Made by a program: the position numbers and the translations under genes
Part shown: piece after piece, positions 51,216-59,678 of the stretch
How positions within the stretch are numbered: the stretch's first letter is position 1
Layout: each line of letters opens with the position of its first letter
Source: JAAUTY01 sp964397305
Lineage (GTDB): Bacteria; Cyanobacteriota; Cyanobacteriia; Cyanobacteriales; Spirulinaceae
Direction of reading: 5' to 3'
Length of the DNA: 64,000 nt
Assembly (NCBI GenBank): GCA_964397305.1
Contig: CAYNIP010000006.1
Span: 62,001 to 126,000 of the forward strand
The notes under the pieces: generated by a model
Databases searched by the model: none
The model's input: the letters and a program-made list of their open reading frames with translations, nothing else
Told to the model about the DNA's origin: nothing

Positions 51216-52325
51216 TTACCGCCTGGGGGTGGGCTCTGTCAGGGTGGGGCGGGGGCGATCGCGGCGCGTCTCCCCAGGAGAATCGTGCCGTGTCCCGGAG
51301 GGATGATCGCTGACCACGGCGAGGGGCGGTCCGGGGGCGTTGGTCGGGTCAAAGCCGTAGCAGTCCCGTACCAGATAGAGGGGGCGGCCCTTAACTTCTT
51401 CGTAAACACGGGCCAAGTATTCCCCGATGACGCCGAGGGAGAGCAATTGGATGCCGCCAAAGAAGAGAATCGCCACCATCAGCGAGGCATAGCCGGGGAC
51501 ATCGATGCCAAAGATCAGGGTCCGCAGCACCAGGAAGCTAGCGTAGAAGAGTGACAAGGCTGAGATCACCAGCCCAACATAGCCCCAAACCTTGAGGGGG
51601 ATGAGGCTAAAGGAGGTAATGCCATCTAGGGCAAAGTTCCATAGCTTCCAGTAGTTCCACTTACTGATCCCTCCCTGGCGTGGCTGGCGATCGAATAGTA
51701 CCGAGGTCTGGGAAAAGCCGACCCAAGCAAAGAGCCCTTTCATGAAGCGGGTGCGCTCGGGCAACTGCCTCAGGGCGGCGACGACCCGCTGATCTAGGAG
51801 CCGAAAGTCCCCCGTATCGCGGGGAATCGGGGTATCGCTGATCTTGGCGACGAGGCGGTAAAAGGCGCGGGCGGTCCAGCGCTTGAGCCAGCTCTCGCCT
51901 TGGCGCGATCGCCGCGTGGCGTAGACGACATCATAGCCCTCCCGCCACTTGGCCACGAGCTCCCCGATCAGTTCCGGCGGGTCCTGGAGATCCGCATCAA
52001 TAGGGATCACGGCGGCCCCGCTCGCAAACTCGAGGCCGGCCGTGAGGGCCACCTCTTTGCCGAAGTTGCGGGCCAGGTTGACGACCTTGATCGCCGAGTT
52101 GCGCTGTCGGTGGGCCAGGAGGCTCGGCAGGGTGGCATCGCTGCTGCCATCATTGACGCAAACGATCTCGTAGGGCTCGTTGAGGGCCGCTAAGACAGTT
52201 TCGAGGCGTGTAAAGAGGTGCGCTAAGTTTTCGGCCTCGTTGTAGACCGGGATGACGATGGATAGTTCGACCGCGCCCGCCGGGAAGGTCATAACACGCT
52301 GGTGCTGGAAGAGTGCGGCATTCAT
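51216..52325 (-). CDS. GtrB-like family 2 glycosyltransferase with C-terminal membrane helices
   Basis: The start is set at 52325 (MNAALFQHQRVM): the upstream extension of the open frame is Arg/Gly rich and overlaps the MOSC gene region. The 369-residue protein has a GT-A domain (ELSIVIPVYNEAENL, DADLQDPPELI) and two C-terminal membrane helices (about 250-320) before EYLARVYEEVKGRPLYLVRD. Such enzymes charge undecaprenyl or dolichyl phosphate with glucose or a similar sugar for later modification of surface glycans. The extended tail is Pro/Arg rich. It is near no obvious flippase. Confidence 0.86.
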   Translation of the reverse strand: MNAALFQHQRVMTFPAGAVELSIVIPVYNEAENLAHLFTRLETVLAALNEPYEIVCVNDGSSDATLPSLLAHRQRNSAIKVVNLARNFGKEVALTAGLEFASGAAVIPIDADLQDPPELIGELVAKWREGYDVVYATRRSRQGESWLKRWTARAFYRLVAKISDTPIPRDTGDFRLLDQRVVAALRQLPERTRFMKGLFAWVGFSQTSVLFDRQPRQGGISKWNYWKLWNFALDGITSFSLIPLKVWGYVGLVISALSLFYASFLVLRTLIFGIDVPGYASLMVAILFFGGIQLLSLGVIGEYLARVYEEVKGRPLYLVRDCYGFDPTNAPGPPLAVVSDHPSGTRHDSPGETRRDRPRPTLTEPTPRR

Positions 52326-52393
52326 TGTACCCGGCCGGCGGGGAGGCTGGGGGCCGCGTTGACCAGGCCTCTCCCGTCGGTCGGCCTGGAGGC

Positions 52394-53248
52394 TTAGGGC
52401 TGCCCCTCGGGGAGGCCCGGCAAAACCTGTACCGGATCGCCCACCTGAATCGTGCCGAGGTCGCGGGCGATCGCATTGACCCCGAACAAAATCCCCGCCT
52501 TGGGAACCCGACGAAACTGGGCCAGGGTATGCAGAGGCTCCCCTAAGGGACTGCGATCGCCGCTCCGTTGGTCCGTAGTGGTGACGATACAGCGGGCACA
52601 GGGTTTGACCGTATCGAAGCACACGCGGCCAATCTGCACCGTCTGCCAAGCATCTTCGGCGAAGGGCTGTTCGCTGGCGATCACGATGTTGGGCCGGAAG
52701 CGATTCATGGGAACGGTCGCGTCCTGCCCGGGATAGGCCGCCTGCAAGCGGCGATTGAGGTCGGCTAGGGAGGCGGTGGTCGTGATCAGGAAGGGGAAGG
52801 CATCGGCAAAGCTCACGGGCTGGTTCGCCGCCGTGGCGTAGTCGGGATCAAGGGGGCGGCGGTGCTGGGGCGATTGGCGCAGCAGGCGCACGGGGGCTTC
52901 GAGGGCGAGGGCCCGTTGTAACCACTGGGCCACGGCCTCGCCCTGGTCCCTGGCGAGGGTGCGATCGCGCCACACCTGCACGGGCCGCAGCGGCCCTTGG
53001 TCGGTGGGCGTCCAGGTCCAGGGCTCCAGCCCCCCCGGCGCGTAGGCCAGGGTGAGCTGCTCCCCGGCCTGAGTCACCTGGATTTGGGCCAACTGGGGGA
53101 GTTGGCGCTGGCTGAGGAACTGGCCCTGGGCATCGGTGATCACAAACTCGCGATCGCCGACAAAGCCCGTGGGGGCGATCGCGGCGGTTGTCACCGTCAG
53201 ACCGCGACAGGATTTAATCGGGTAAACACCCAGTTCCACCACTTGCAT
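52394..53248 (-). CDS. MOSC domain protein with MOSC N-terminal domain
   Basis: The start at 53248 (MQVVELGVYPIKSC) has GAGG five bases upstream; the frame extends further but overlaps the divergent kinase gene. The 284-residue protein has a MOSC_N beta-barrel domain (about 1-120) and a C-terminal MOSC domain (VKPCARCIVTTTDQRSG near residue 215, where the Cys may bind molybdenum cofactor). Relatives include YcbX and mARC, which reduce N-hydroxylated compounds using a ferredoxin-type partner; no such domain is fused here. Confidence 0.85.
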   Translation of the reverse strand: MQVVELGVYPIKSCRGLTVTTAAIAPTGFVGDREFVITDAQGQFLSQRQLPQLAQIQVTQAGEQLTLAYAPGGLEPWTWTPTDQGPLRPVQVWRDRTLARDQGEAVAQWLQRALALEAPVRLLRQSPQHRRPLDPDYATAANQPVSFADAFPFLITTTASLADLNRRLQAAYPGQDATVPMNRFRPNIVIASEQPFAEDAWQTVQIGRVCFDTVKPCARCIVTTTDQRSGDRSPLGEPLHTLAQFRRVPKAGILFGVNAIARDLGTIQVGDPVQVLPGLPEGQP

Positions 53249-53329
53249 CTCGACCTCTCCCTCGCTAACCTGATGGATCTTCAGCACATCTCCAGCCTTT
53301 ATCCCTCTAATCGGAACCCGGAGCAACCC

Positions 53330-54244
53330 ATGCACACCCTCTGGATTGGGATTGACGGCGGCGCGACCAAGACGATTGCCCGCGTCGAAGACGAGGCGGG
53401 CCAGCTCCTGGGCCTCGGTCGCGCCGGGCCGGCAAATCTGCGCGCCTCGCCGGCGGCGGCTTGGCAGGCGATCTATCAGGCGATTGACCAGGCCTTGGCC
53501 CCCCGAGGGCTGCATCTTGGCGATCGCCGCTACCGCTACTATGGCGGCGCGGGCCTCGCTGGTACTCAGGTTCCCGCCGCCTGCCAAGCCTTTCTCGCTG
53601 AACCACATCCCTTTGCCCACCTAGCCTTGCAGTCCGATGGCTACGTCGCTTGTCTCGGGGCCCACGGGGGGCAGGATGGGGCGGTGATTGCGGTGGGGAC
53701 GGGGGTGATTGCTTATCAGATCGTGGGCGATCGCGCCCAGCGCGTGGGAGGCTGGGGGTTTCCCCAGGGTGACGAAGGCAGTGGCGCTTGGTTGGGTCTC
53801 GAGGTGGTGCGGCGGACGCTGCACTGGCAGGACGGGCGTGGGGAGGCCTCGCCGCTGTTAGCTCAGCTCTGGGCCCGCTTTGATCACAACCTGACCCAGT
53901 TCGTCATCTGGGCCAACCAAGCGGATGCTGCCCAATTTGCCAGTCTCGCGCCCCTCGTGATCGAGCAGGCCGCTCAGGGAGAGCCCCTAGCGGTGCAATT
54001 GCTGCAAGGGGCCGGCCGGGAGTTGGATTGCATTGGCCGCGCCCTGGCCTCCCAGGGGCCAGAGCCCTTGCCCTGTAGTTTGCTCGGGGGGTTGGCCCCC
54101 TTTCTGGAGCCTTATCTGGAGCCGGCCTTGCGATCGCGCCTCGTGCCGCCGGCCGGCGACGCTGCCCAGGGAGCGATCCTCCTCGCCCGCCGAGCCGTGC
54201 TGGCTAATCCACCTTCATTTCCACCACTTGCCCCTGATCATTGA
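53330..54244 (+). CDS. BadF/BadG/BcrA/BcrD ATPase family sugar kinase
   Basis: The start at 53330 has GGAG eight bases upstream and gives 304 residues. The ASKHA fold is visible: WIGIDGGATKT (phosphate 1), LQSDGYVACLGAHGG, VIAVGTGVIAYQI (phosphate 2) and SLLGGLAPFLEPYL. This family includes N-acetylglucosamine and N-acetylmuramic acid kinases. MurQ lies about 5.4 kb away, so a role in cell-wall sugar recovery is plausible. Its 3' end overlaps the convergent secreted-protein gene by 41 bp. Confidence 0.84.
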   Translation: MHTLWIGIDGGATKTIARVEDEAGQLLGLGRAGPANLRASPAAAWQAIYQAIDQALAPRGLHLGDRRYRYYGGAGLAGTQVPAACQAFLAEPHPFAHLALQSDGYVACLGAHGGQDGAVIAVGTGVIAYQIVGDRAQRVGGWGFPQGDEGSGAWLGLEVVRRTLHWQDGRGEASPLLAQLWARFDHNLTQFVIWANQADAAQFASLAPLVIEQAAQGEPLAVQLLQGAGRELDCIGRALASQGPEPLPCSLLGGLAPFLEPYLEPALRSRLVPPAGDAAQGAILLARRAVLANPPSFPPLAPDH

Positions 54245-55073
54245 CATAGCAATAGCCCCGCTGGCGATTGGGGAAGTTGCTCCACTCAATACGGGCGAGG
54301 CCGGAAGGCTCCACGGCTGTGGCCTGGGTCTCAATATTGGTGTACAGGGCCCCGAGGGCGAGACCCACGATGCGCCGACATTGGCCGTGCTGGGCCTCGG
54401 TGGCCGTAGCCACGACGACGGGCGGCGGCGGCGCGGCCACCTCAGGGGGTTGGGGAACTGGTGGGGGGGAAGCCCCAAAGGGACGAGTCGGGGGTTGGGG
54501 GACGGGGGGCGAGGTAACGGCTGAGGACGGCGGCGGCGGAGCCTCCGGTTTGGGCGCTGGGGGAACGACGGGGGCTTGAGGCGGTGCGGGGGGCTGCACA
54601 GCGACCGTGGGGGTAGGAGGCTCGGTCGGGGCTGGGCGGCGATCTGCGGCTGCGAGCTCGAGGCTATTGGTGCGATCGTAGTGGGAGATGTAGGGGATCG
54701 TCGCTAGGTAGGTGGCCTGAGGCGCAAGGACGGTGAACGCGGCTCCCTGAAAGTTCCAGCCGGTCAGCACGATGGTGCTGCCGTTGTCCATGCGAAAGCG
54801 GAGGCGATCGCCCTGACGATCGACGTCGGTTGAGCGAATCGTGGCGCTGGTCCAGGGATCGCTGTATTCCAACGTCGCGCTGCCGTCGGTGTACCAGTTG
54901 ATCACAGCGCGCTGTTCAGTATCGCGAAAGAAGGCGGTTCCCGTGAGCTGGGGCCGGGCTGGAGCGAGAACCTGGGTTGGCTGGCTGAGGGCTGGCTCTG
55001 GGGTCATGAGGCCCGTGAGCACAGCAAGGCAGGCTAGGGATAAGCGGATCTGGGAGACGGCAGAAGGCTTCAT
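54204..55073 (-). CDS. Secreted protein with proline-rich linker
   Basis: The 289-residue protein has a signal peptide (cleavage after about residue 30, PALSQP) and an N-terminal beta-rich domain (about 40-145). A Pro-rich linker (about 145-215) follows, then a small C-terminal domain with two cysteines (HGQCRRIV and GYCYV). No known family was recognised. The linker is typical of wall-spanning or periplasmic proteins. The gene's end overlaps the kinase gene on the other strand. Confidence 0.6.
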   Translation of the reverse strand: MKPSAVSQIRLSLACLAVLTGLMTPEPALSQPTQVLAPARPQLTGTAFFRDTEQRAVINWYTDGSATLEYSDPWTSATIRSTDVDRQGDRLRFRMDNGSTIVLTGWNFQGAAFTVLAPQATYLATIPYISHYDRTNSLELAAADRRPAPTEPPTPTVAVQPPAPPQAPVVPPAPKPEAPPPPSSAVTSPPVPQPPTRPFGASPPPVPQPPEVAAPPPPVVVATATEAQHGQCRRIVGLALGALYTNIETQATAVEPSGLARIEWSNFPNRQRGYCYVNDQGQVVEMKVD

Positions 55074-55283
55074 GATGGACTCAGAAAGGTAGCAAACAGG
55101 ATGACCGGGCCTGAAGACCGCTCTCGAGCATTTTAGCGGACTCCCGGCCTATTCTCAGGGCCGAGGGGCGATCGCCCCTCGGTTCCCCCAGAATCCTTCG
55201 CCGCCAGCCCTCGCCGGGATAACTTCACCGGCTAGGGCCCTCGGGTTCCTGCCGGTCCGGCGCGGCTCCCCCGAGCCTCACGA

Positions 55284-55853
55284 TTAGCGGCGGTCCCGGT
55301 AGCTGTCGTCATAGCCCTGGCGGAAGCCGGCCTGGTAGCCGCGACCATACTCGTCGCTGCGGACGGGCCCTAGAGCGCGATCAGGGTCGTAGCTGAAGCC
55401 GCGATCGGCCCGGCCTTGGTTCCACCCTTCGTTATAGCCATCGCGGTAGCCATTGTCGTACCGATCCTGGAGCCGGGAGCCGGTTCCCAAGAAGTCGGTG
55501 CGGGCGATCACGGGCTCTGACATCATTTCCCAGCCATTGTCGTAGATGGTGAAACGGCTGCGGTCAACCTGGTATTCCATCGGACCATCGTAGCCACGAT
55601 AGCTCTGGGAACCGTTCTGAGTCACCCTCAACCAGCGGGAGGTGTTGCTACGTTTGTTGATCAAAATCATGCTCAACTGGCGGCCTTCGTCGCAGATGGC
55701 AATGCGCTGGCTCGAGGTTTCAAAGCTCTCGACTTGGGCAGAGCGGCCGCAGACGGACTGGGCGCGGGCCGCGTCAGGATGAAGGAGGAGGAGGCTGGGG
55801 GCGGCAAGGCCAACAAGGGCGGCGATCGCCCAAGGCTTGGTGTGTTGCAGCAT
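55284..55853 (-). CDS. Secreted protein with Gly/Arg/Tyr-rich tail
   Basis: I choose the ATG at 55853 (MLQHTKPWAI), which has GGGAG nine bases upstream, giving 189 residues. The signal peptide ends near AARA-QSV. Two cysteines (SVCGRS, AICDEG) and beta-strand segments follow, then a tail rich in Arg, Asp, Gly and Tyr (YDNGYRDGYNEGWNQGR). Such tails occur in cyanobacterial exoproteins of unknown role. Function not assigned. Confidence 0.6.
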   Translation of the reverse strand: MLQHTKPWAIAALVGLAAPSLLLLHPDAARAQSVCGRSAQVESFETSSQRIAICDEGRQLSMILINKRSNTSRWLRVTQNGSQSYRGYDGPMEYQVDRSRFTIYDNGWEMMSEPVIARTDFLGTGSRLQDRYDNGYRDGYNEGWNQGRADRGFSYDPDRALGPVRSDEYGRGYQAGFRQGYDDSYRDRR

Positions 55854-55982
55854 GGTGGTACACTCCCGATCGATGAGTGGTGGTGTTATCACTACCTACA
55901 GCGCCAGCCGGGCTCATTATGCAGCGGGGAAGGGGCAGGGTGTAAGGAATTGTGAACGATTTCCTGCCTTGGGGCCGGGGGC

Positions 55983-56783
55983 CTAATCGGCGGGGGTCAG
56001 GTGGGTCAGGGCTTGGGGCGGGCGGCCTTGGGGAGGATAGCGCCAGGTCTGCTGGAGCCGGGGATCGTCGGGGGCGATCGCCTCCCAGGCCAAGTGAAAT
56101 ACCTGGGCAAAGCAGGCGGCCACCTGCTCCCGCACGGCGGCCAGGGTGATCCCCGGCACAAACTCGGCCAAGCTGCCCACGGGGCGATCACGAATCCCGC
56201 AGGGCACAATCGCCTGGAATCCCTGAAGATCCGGGCAAACATTGAGCGCGAACCCGTGAGTGCTGATCCAGCGCTTGGCGGCGACCCCAATGGCGGCCAG
56301 TTTGCGCCCCTCGACCCAGACTCCGGTGAGGCCGGGCTGGCGGGTCGCGGGCAGTCCGTAGTGGACCAGCACCGCGATCAGCACCGCCTCGAGCTGGCGC
56401 AAGTACCAGTGCAAATCGGGTTGGTGGCGGCGCAGGTTGAGCACCGGATAGCCCACCAGTTGACCGGGCGCGTGATACGTGACCTCACCCCCGCGATCGC
56501 ACCGGTAGAGGGGGGCGGGGGCCTGGGCCGGGTCGAAGCGTAGATGGGCCAGGGTTGCCCCGGTGCCGAGGGTGTAGACTGGCGGATGCTCCAGCAGCCA
56601 AAGCACATCGGGCTGGTGGGGATTGTGCAGATGGGCTTGCAGCAAGGCCTGTTGCTGTTGCCAGGCGGCGAGATAGGGGCAGCAGCCGGACTCGAGCAGC
56701 CAACCGGGGCGAGCGGTGGGGAATGTCAAGGGATGCAACGGATGGTAAAGAGAAGTCAAGCGATTTCGTTCTCTAGAATACAA
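55983..56783 (-). CDS. lipB: Octanoyltransferase (lipoate-protein ligase B)
   Basis: The protein has the LipB core: WLLEHPPVYTLG, RGGEVTYHAPGQLVGYP and GVWVEGRKLAAIGV (catalytic Lys). The active-site Cys is in IVPCGI near residue 200, and HGFALNV precedes it. It transfers octanoyl groups from acyl carrier protein to lipoyl domains. The start is uncertain: the frame begins with TTG at 56783, with about 30 non-conserved residues ahead of the core, and a later non-ATG start may be used. It is divergent from lrtA. Confidence 0.85.
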   Translation of the reverse strand: MYSRERNRLTSLYHPLHPLTFPTARPGWLLESGCCPYLAAWQQQQALLQAHLHNPHQPDVLWLLEHPPVYTLGTGATLAHLRFDPAQAPAPLYRCDRGGEVTYHAPGQLVGYPVLNLRRHQPDLHWYLRQLEAVLIAVLVHYGLPATRQPGLTGVWVEGRKLAAIGVAAKRWISTHGFALNVCPDLQGFQAIVPCGIRDRPVGSLAEFVPGITLAAVREQVAACFAQVFHLAWEAIAPDDPRLQQTWRYPPQGRPPQALTHLTPAD

Positions 56784-57083
56784 AGTGCTAGGGTGGAATG
56801 TATAGACCTCAGAGCCGTCTAGGCGTTACCGTGTCTGGGTTTGCGCTCCGAGGAGATCGAGAGGAGGAGCCTACCAATTGCTGTGATCCCTCGGTCGCTC
56901 GGGGGCCGAGGGCCCCGGGAGCGAGACGGCCTCGAGGCCGAGACGCCCGAGGGAGGGCCGCTTTCGTCTTCTGTTCGCGGGCAGGAGCGCCTGACTAGCG
57001 CGGTTGTCAAGGGGTTCTCCCAGGCCTGAGGTCGGGGTGGAGCCCCGCGAACATTCACCATAGTCTCGATGGAGCGATCAAGT
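56784..57083 (+). promoter_or_regulatory. Structured 5' leader of lrtA/hpf
   Basis: This 300-bp GC-rich stretch between lipB and lrtA can fold strongly. An outer stem pairs CCCTCGG (56888-56894) with CCGAGGG (56947-56953). Inside it are two hairpins, one at 56897-56922 and one from GGCCTCGAGGCC at 56928-56939, giving a three-way junction. A further hairpin (CGGGG/CCCCG, 57033-57047) lies 37 bases before the start. Cyanobacterial lrtA mRNA is known to have a long leader that affects light/dark stability; the fold here is my reading. Confidence 0.6.
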
Positions 57084-57722
57084 ATGAAGCTTTTAGTCCA
57101 GGGCAATAACATTGTCGTCACTGAAGCCATCAACAGCTATGTCCAGGAAAAGCTGGAAAAGGCTGTGAAGCACTTCCAGAACATCACCACTAAGTTGGAT
57201 GTGCATCTTTCAGTGGCCCGCAATCCCCGGATCAGCAACAGTCACAAAGCGGAGGTCACGGTTCATGCGAATGGCACGGTGATCCGGGCGCAAGAAAGCA
57301 GCGAAGACCTCTACGCTAGTATTGATCTGGTCGCCGACAAGATCGCGCGCCAACTCCGCAAGTACAAGGAGAAACACCTCCACAATCGCACCCATGTGCA
57401 GCCCAAGACCAGTGTGTTGGCGGCGGATCAGCCGGTGGCGGCGGACTTGATTGGCGATCGCGAGCCCCAGTTGCCCTCGGAAGTGGTGCGGACGAAATAC
57501 TTTGCGATGCCGCCCATGAGCCTTGAGGACGCCTTGTCCCAGTTGCAATTGATCGATCACGATTTCTACGTGTTTCGGAACTGTGACACCGACGAGATCA
57601 ACGTCATCTACGCTCGCAACCACGGCGGCTATGGCGTGATCGTCCCCCGCAATGGGACTCCGAGCGACAGCCTCAATGGCAGCAGCAGCGCGGATACCCG
57701 GAGCCCAGCCCCCACGCTCTAG
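57084..57722 (+). CDS. lrtA: Long-form ribosome hibernation factor (light-repressed LrtA)
   Basis: The start at 57084 (MKLLVQGNNIVVTEAIN) matches the usual N-terminus of the family and has GGAG nine bases upstream; an ATG 15 bases earlier overlaps the ribosome site. The 212-residue protein has an N-terminal RaiA/HPF domain (about 1-110) and a C-terminal dimerisation domain (about 145-212; VVRTKYFAMPPMSLEDALSQ). Long HPF proteins dimerise idle 70S ribosomes. The cyanobacterial version accumulates in the dark. A strong terminator follows. Confidence 0.9.
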   Translation: MKLLVQGNNIVVTEAINSYVQEKLEKAVKHFQNITTKLDVHLSVARNPRISNSHKAEVTVHANGTVIRAQESSEDLYASIDLVADKIARQLRKYKEKHLHNRTHVQPKTSVLAADQPVAADLIGDREPQLPSEVVRTKYFAMPPMSLEDALSQLQLIDHDFYVFRNCDTDEINVIYARNHGGYGVIVPRNGTPSDSLNGSSSADTRSPAPTL

Positions 57723-57752
57723 AGCACTCCCCGGCTCTCTTGCTCTCCTCGG

Positions 57753-57784
57753 CAACCGAGACGCACGAACTAGCGTCTCGGTTG
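57753..57784 (+). terminator. Rho-independent-type hairpin after lrtA
   Basis: A perfect 12-bp inverted repeat, CAACCGAGACGC and GCGTCTCGGTTG, with an 8-base loop, starts 30 bp after the lrtA stop. A short T/G-rich run follows; the U-tract is weak, as is common in cyanobacteria. Confidence 0.85.
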
Positions 57785-57927
57785 TTGGTTAAGCCCCCCT
57801 ATCCATACAGCAGCCAGTTTGTCAATTGACCCGTTGCAAAAATGACCGGATTGAACAGTTATCAGCTCGGAACTGCTGTAGGATTTAGCTGTGCAGGTCA
57901 CTAGCCACCTGTGCGAGGAGAGACATC

Positions 57928-58026
57928 ATGATTACCATGCAATTAATGGATTGGTTGGCGATCGCCAGCTACTTGAGTTTTGCCAGCTTCATCGCTTGGC
58001 GCGTCATCATTGCGGATCAAGGTTGA
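57928..58026 (+). CDS. 32-residue single-span membrane micropeptide
   Basis: The reading frame encodes MITMQLMDWLAIASYLSFAS followed by FIAWRVIIADQG. It starts with ATG at 57928, preceded by a strong GAGGAGAG ribosome site, and stops at 58026. One transmembrane helix spans about residues 9-27, with a basic/acidic C-terminus. The good ribosome site and membrane composition argue for a real gene. It does not match the small photosystem, cytochrome b6f or NDH-1 subunits that I know well, so no function is given. It sits alone between lrtA and the convergent protease gene. Confidence 0.6.
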   Translation: MITMQLMDWLAIASYLSFASFIAWRVIIADQG

Positions 58027-58117
58027 AAGCGCTCCCCCGGGGCCTGCTGTCGGCCTAGCACCCAGATAGCGCCAGTCGGCTCTTGTCCACAGGGTCGAGC
58101 CAGCTCCTGGACTTGAC

Positions 58118-59617
58118 TTAGCCGCCGATCCCCAACTGACCCGCCAGACTAGGGCTGAGGGGGATCAGGGTCGCCAACATCAAAAACAGGGCCAGGAGCC
58201 CCAAGGTCGCCCGCGCATCATCGGGCTCGGTTAACTCATTGAGGCTGGGCCGCTCCAGATCCCGTTGCAGGAACAGGATCAGGATTCCCCAGTAGAGCGG
58301 GATCGGATTCCCCGGATTAAAAATTGCCACTAACCCCAGCACAATCAGCGTCGCGATCGTCGTGCGGCGCGCTGTCTTGCGGCCATAGATAGCCTGCACC
58401 AGGCGGCCGCCATCCAGTTGACCGGCTGGCAGTAGGTTCAGAGCCGTAATCGTCAATCCTAACCAGCCCAGCACCACCAGCGGGTGAACGCTGACGGTCG
58501 AGGCCTCGAGGCTACTCTGGAGCACCACCTTGGCGAGGGCTCCGACGAGCACCGAGCCCTGAAAGAACTGGGTGGGTAGGACAAAGAGGTTATCGCCTTG
58601 GGACAGGACGAGCCCCAGGGTCAGGATTGCTAGGGAGAGCAGGCCGCTGGCCGCCGGGCCGGCGAGGGCGATGTCCAGGAGGGCGGTGCGGTGGGGAATG
58701 GCTGAGGTGAAGCGGGTGATGGCGCCAAAGGAGCCAATTTGCCAACTGGGGAGCAGAAAGGGAAGGCTCAGGCGAACGTCATGACGCCGGGCTAGGGCCC
58801 AGTGGCCGGCCTCATGGGCTGCCAGAATTGTCCAGAGTCCGAGGGCGAGGGGCAAGGTCTCCCCGAGGCGGCCCAGGTCGCTGAACCAGTCAAAGCCTCG
58901 CAGCAGGCCGGCGGCCTCGAGGCTGGTGGCGAGGGTGGCGATCCCAAGGACGGCCGCGAGGTTTTTTTGCCCGAGGGTCAGGGGCTGGGGGTCGTTGCTG
59001 CGGGGGAGGACGATGGCTACGGGTTTACCATCGGGGTTTTCCACCAAAAAGAGCCGGTAGCGATCGCCCAAGCGCTCGCGCAAGCGCGCTGCCAGAGCTT
59101 CGTAAACGGCCGCCGGTTCGCCTCGGAGGTTGCCCTTGAAGATCGCGCCTTCCTGGTAGGAAATGGTTTCAGTGGCAAAGAAGGTGTCCAGGCTAAAGAT
59201 GCCGCGAATCGCCTGGAGATCAGCCTCTGGAATGGGGATCGCGTCGGGGACGCTGGGATCTGCACTGGCGCGGGCTTCTCCGGTGGCCTCGGTGGTAGCG
59301 GCCTGCTGCTCCACCAAACGCTGGGCGGCGCGCTCCCGCAGTAGTTCTTGCTGACCGGCAGCCCGCAGGCGACGGCCGAGGTAGATGTAGAGGCCTGTGG
59401 AGACGAGGACCAAGAGAATGATGCCCACCAGGTTGAGGTAGATGCCGAGGGCGAAGAGTCCGAAGAAGAGCAGCCAGGGGGCCATCAGGATGACCGACTG
59501 CAACCAGGCCAGGAGACCGAGCTGGCCGTAGGGTTGGGCGCGACGGTAGCCCCAGATCAGGATGCCGAGGGCGACACCGGCAACCGCAATGACAATGAAG
59601 GATTCAGAGTTGACCAT
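58118..59617 (-). CDS. Site-2 protease family membrane metalloprotease
   Basis: The start at 59617 (MVNSESFIVIAV) gives 499 residues and places a membrane helix at the N-terminus; a GTG at 59677 is a less likely start. After two helices and a soluble region (about 105-235), the protease core has the zinc motif HEAGH near residue 270 and the third ligand in NLLPAGQLDGGRL near 425. Several further helices surround it. The architecture resembles plant EGY proteases and their cyanobacterial relatives. The targets are unknown; membrane-anchored sigma/anti-sigma factors are typical. Confidence 0.86.
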   Translation of the reverse strand: MVNSESFIVIAVAGVALGILIWGYRRAQPYGQLGLLAWLQSVILMAPWLLFFGLFALGIYLNLVGIILLVLVSTGLYIYLGRRLRAAGQQELLRERAAQRLVEQQAATTEATGEARASADPSVPDAIPIPEADLQAIRGIFSLDTFFATETISYQEGAIFKGNLRGEPAAVYEALAARLRERLGDRYRLFLVENPDGKPVAIVLPRSNDPQPLTLGQKNLAAVLGIATLATSLEAAGLLRGFDWFSDLGRLGETLPLALGLWTILAAHEAGHWALARRHDVRLSLPFLLPSWQIGSFGAITRFTSAIPHRTALLDIALAGPAASGLLSLAILTLGLVLSQGDNLFVLPTQFFQGSVLVGALAKVVLQSSLEASTVSVHPLVVLGWLGLTITALNLLPAGQLDGGRLVQAIYGRKTARRTTIATLIVLGLVAIFNPGNPIPLYWGILILFLQRDLERPSLNELTEPDDARATLGLLALFLMLATLIPLSPSLAGQLGIGG

Positions 59618-59678
59618 GATGAGGGGGAATGAAAAGCGGGTCGGCGATCGCCCCAGCCGCAACGGGCTGGGCAGCACC

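Noticed and set aside
53249..53620. N-terminal extension of the MOSC protein
   Set aside because: It would overlap the start region of the divergent sugar kinase; the ATG at 53248 has a ribosome site and begins the conserved domain.
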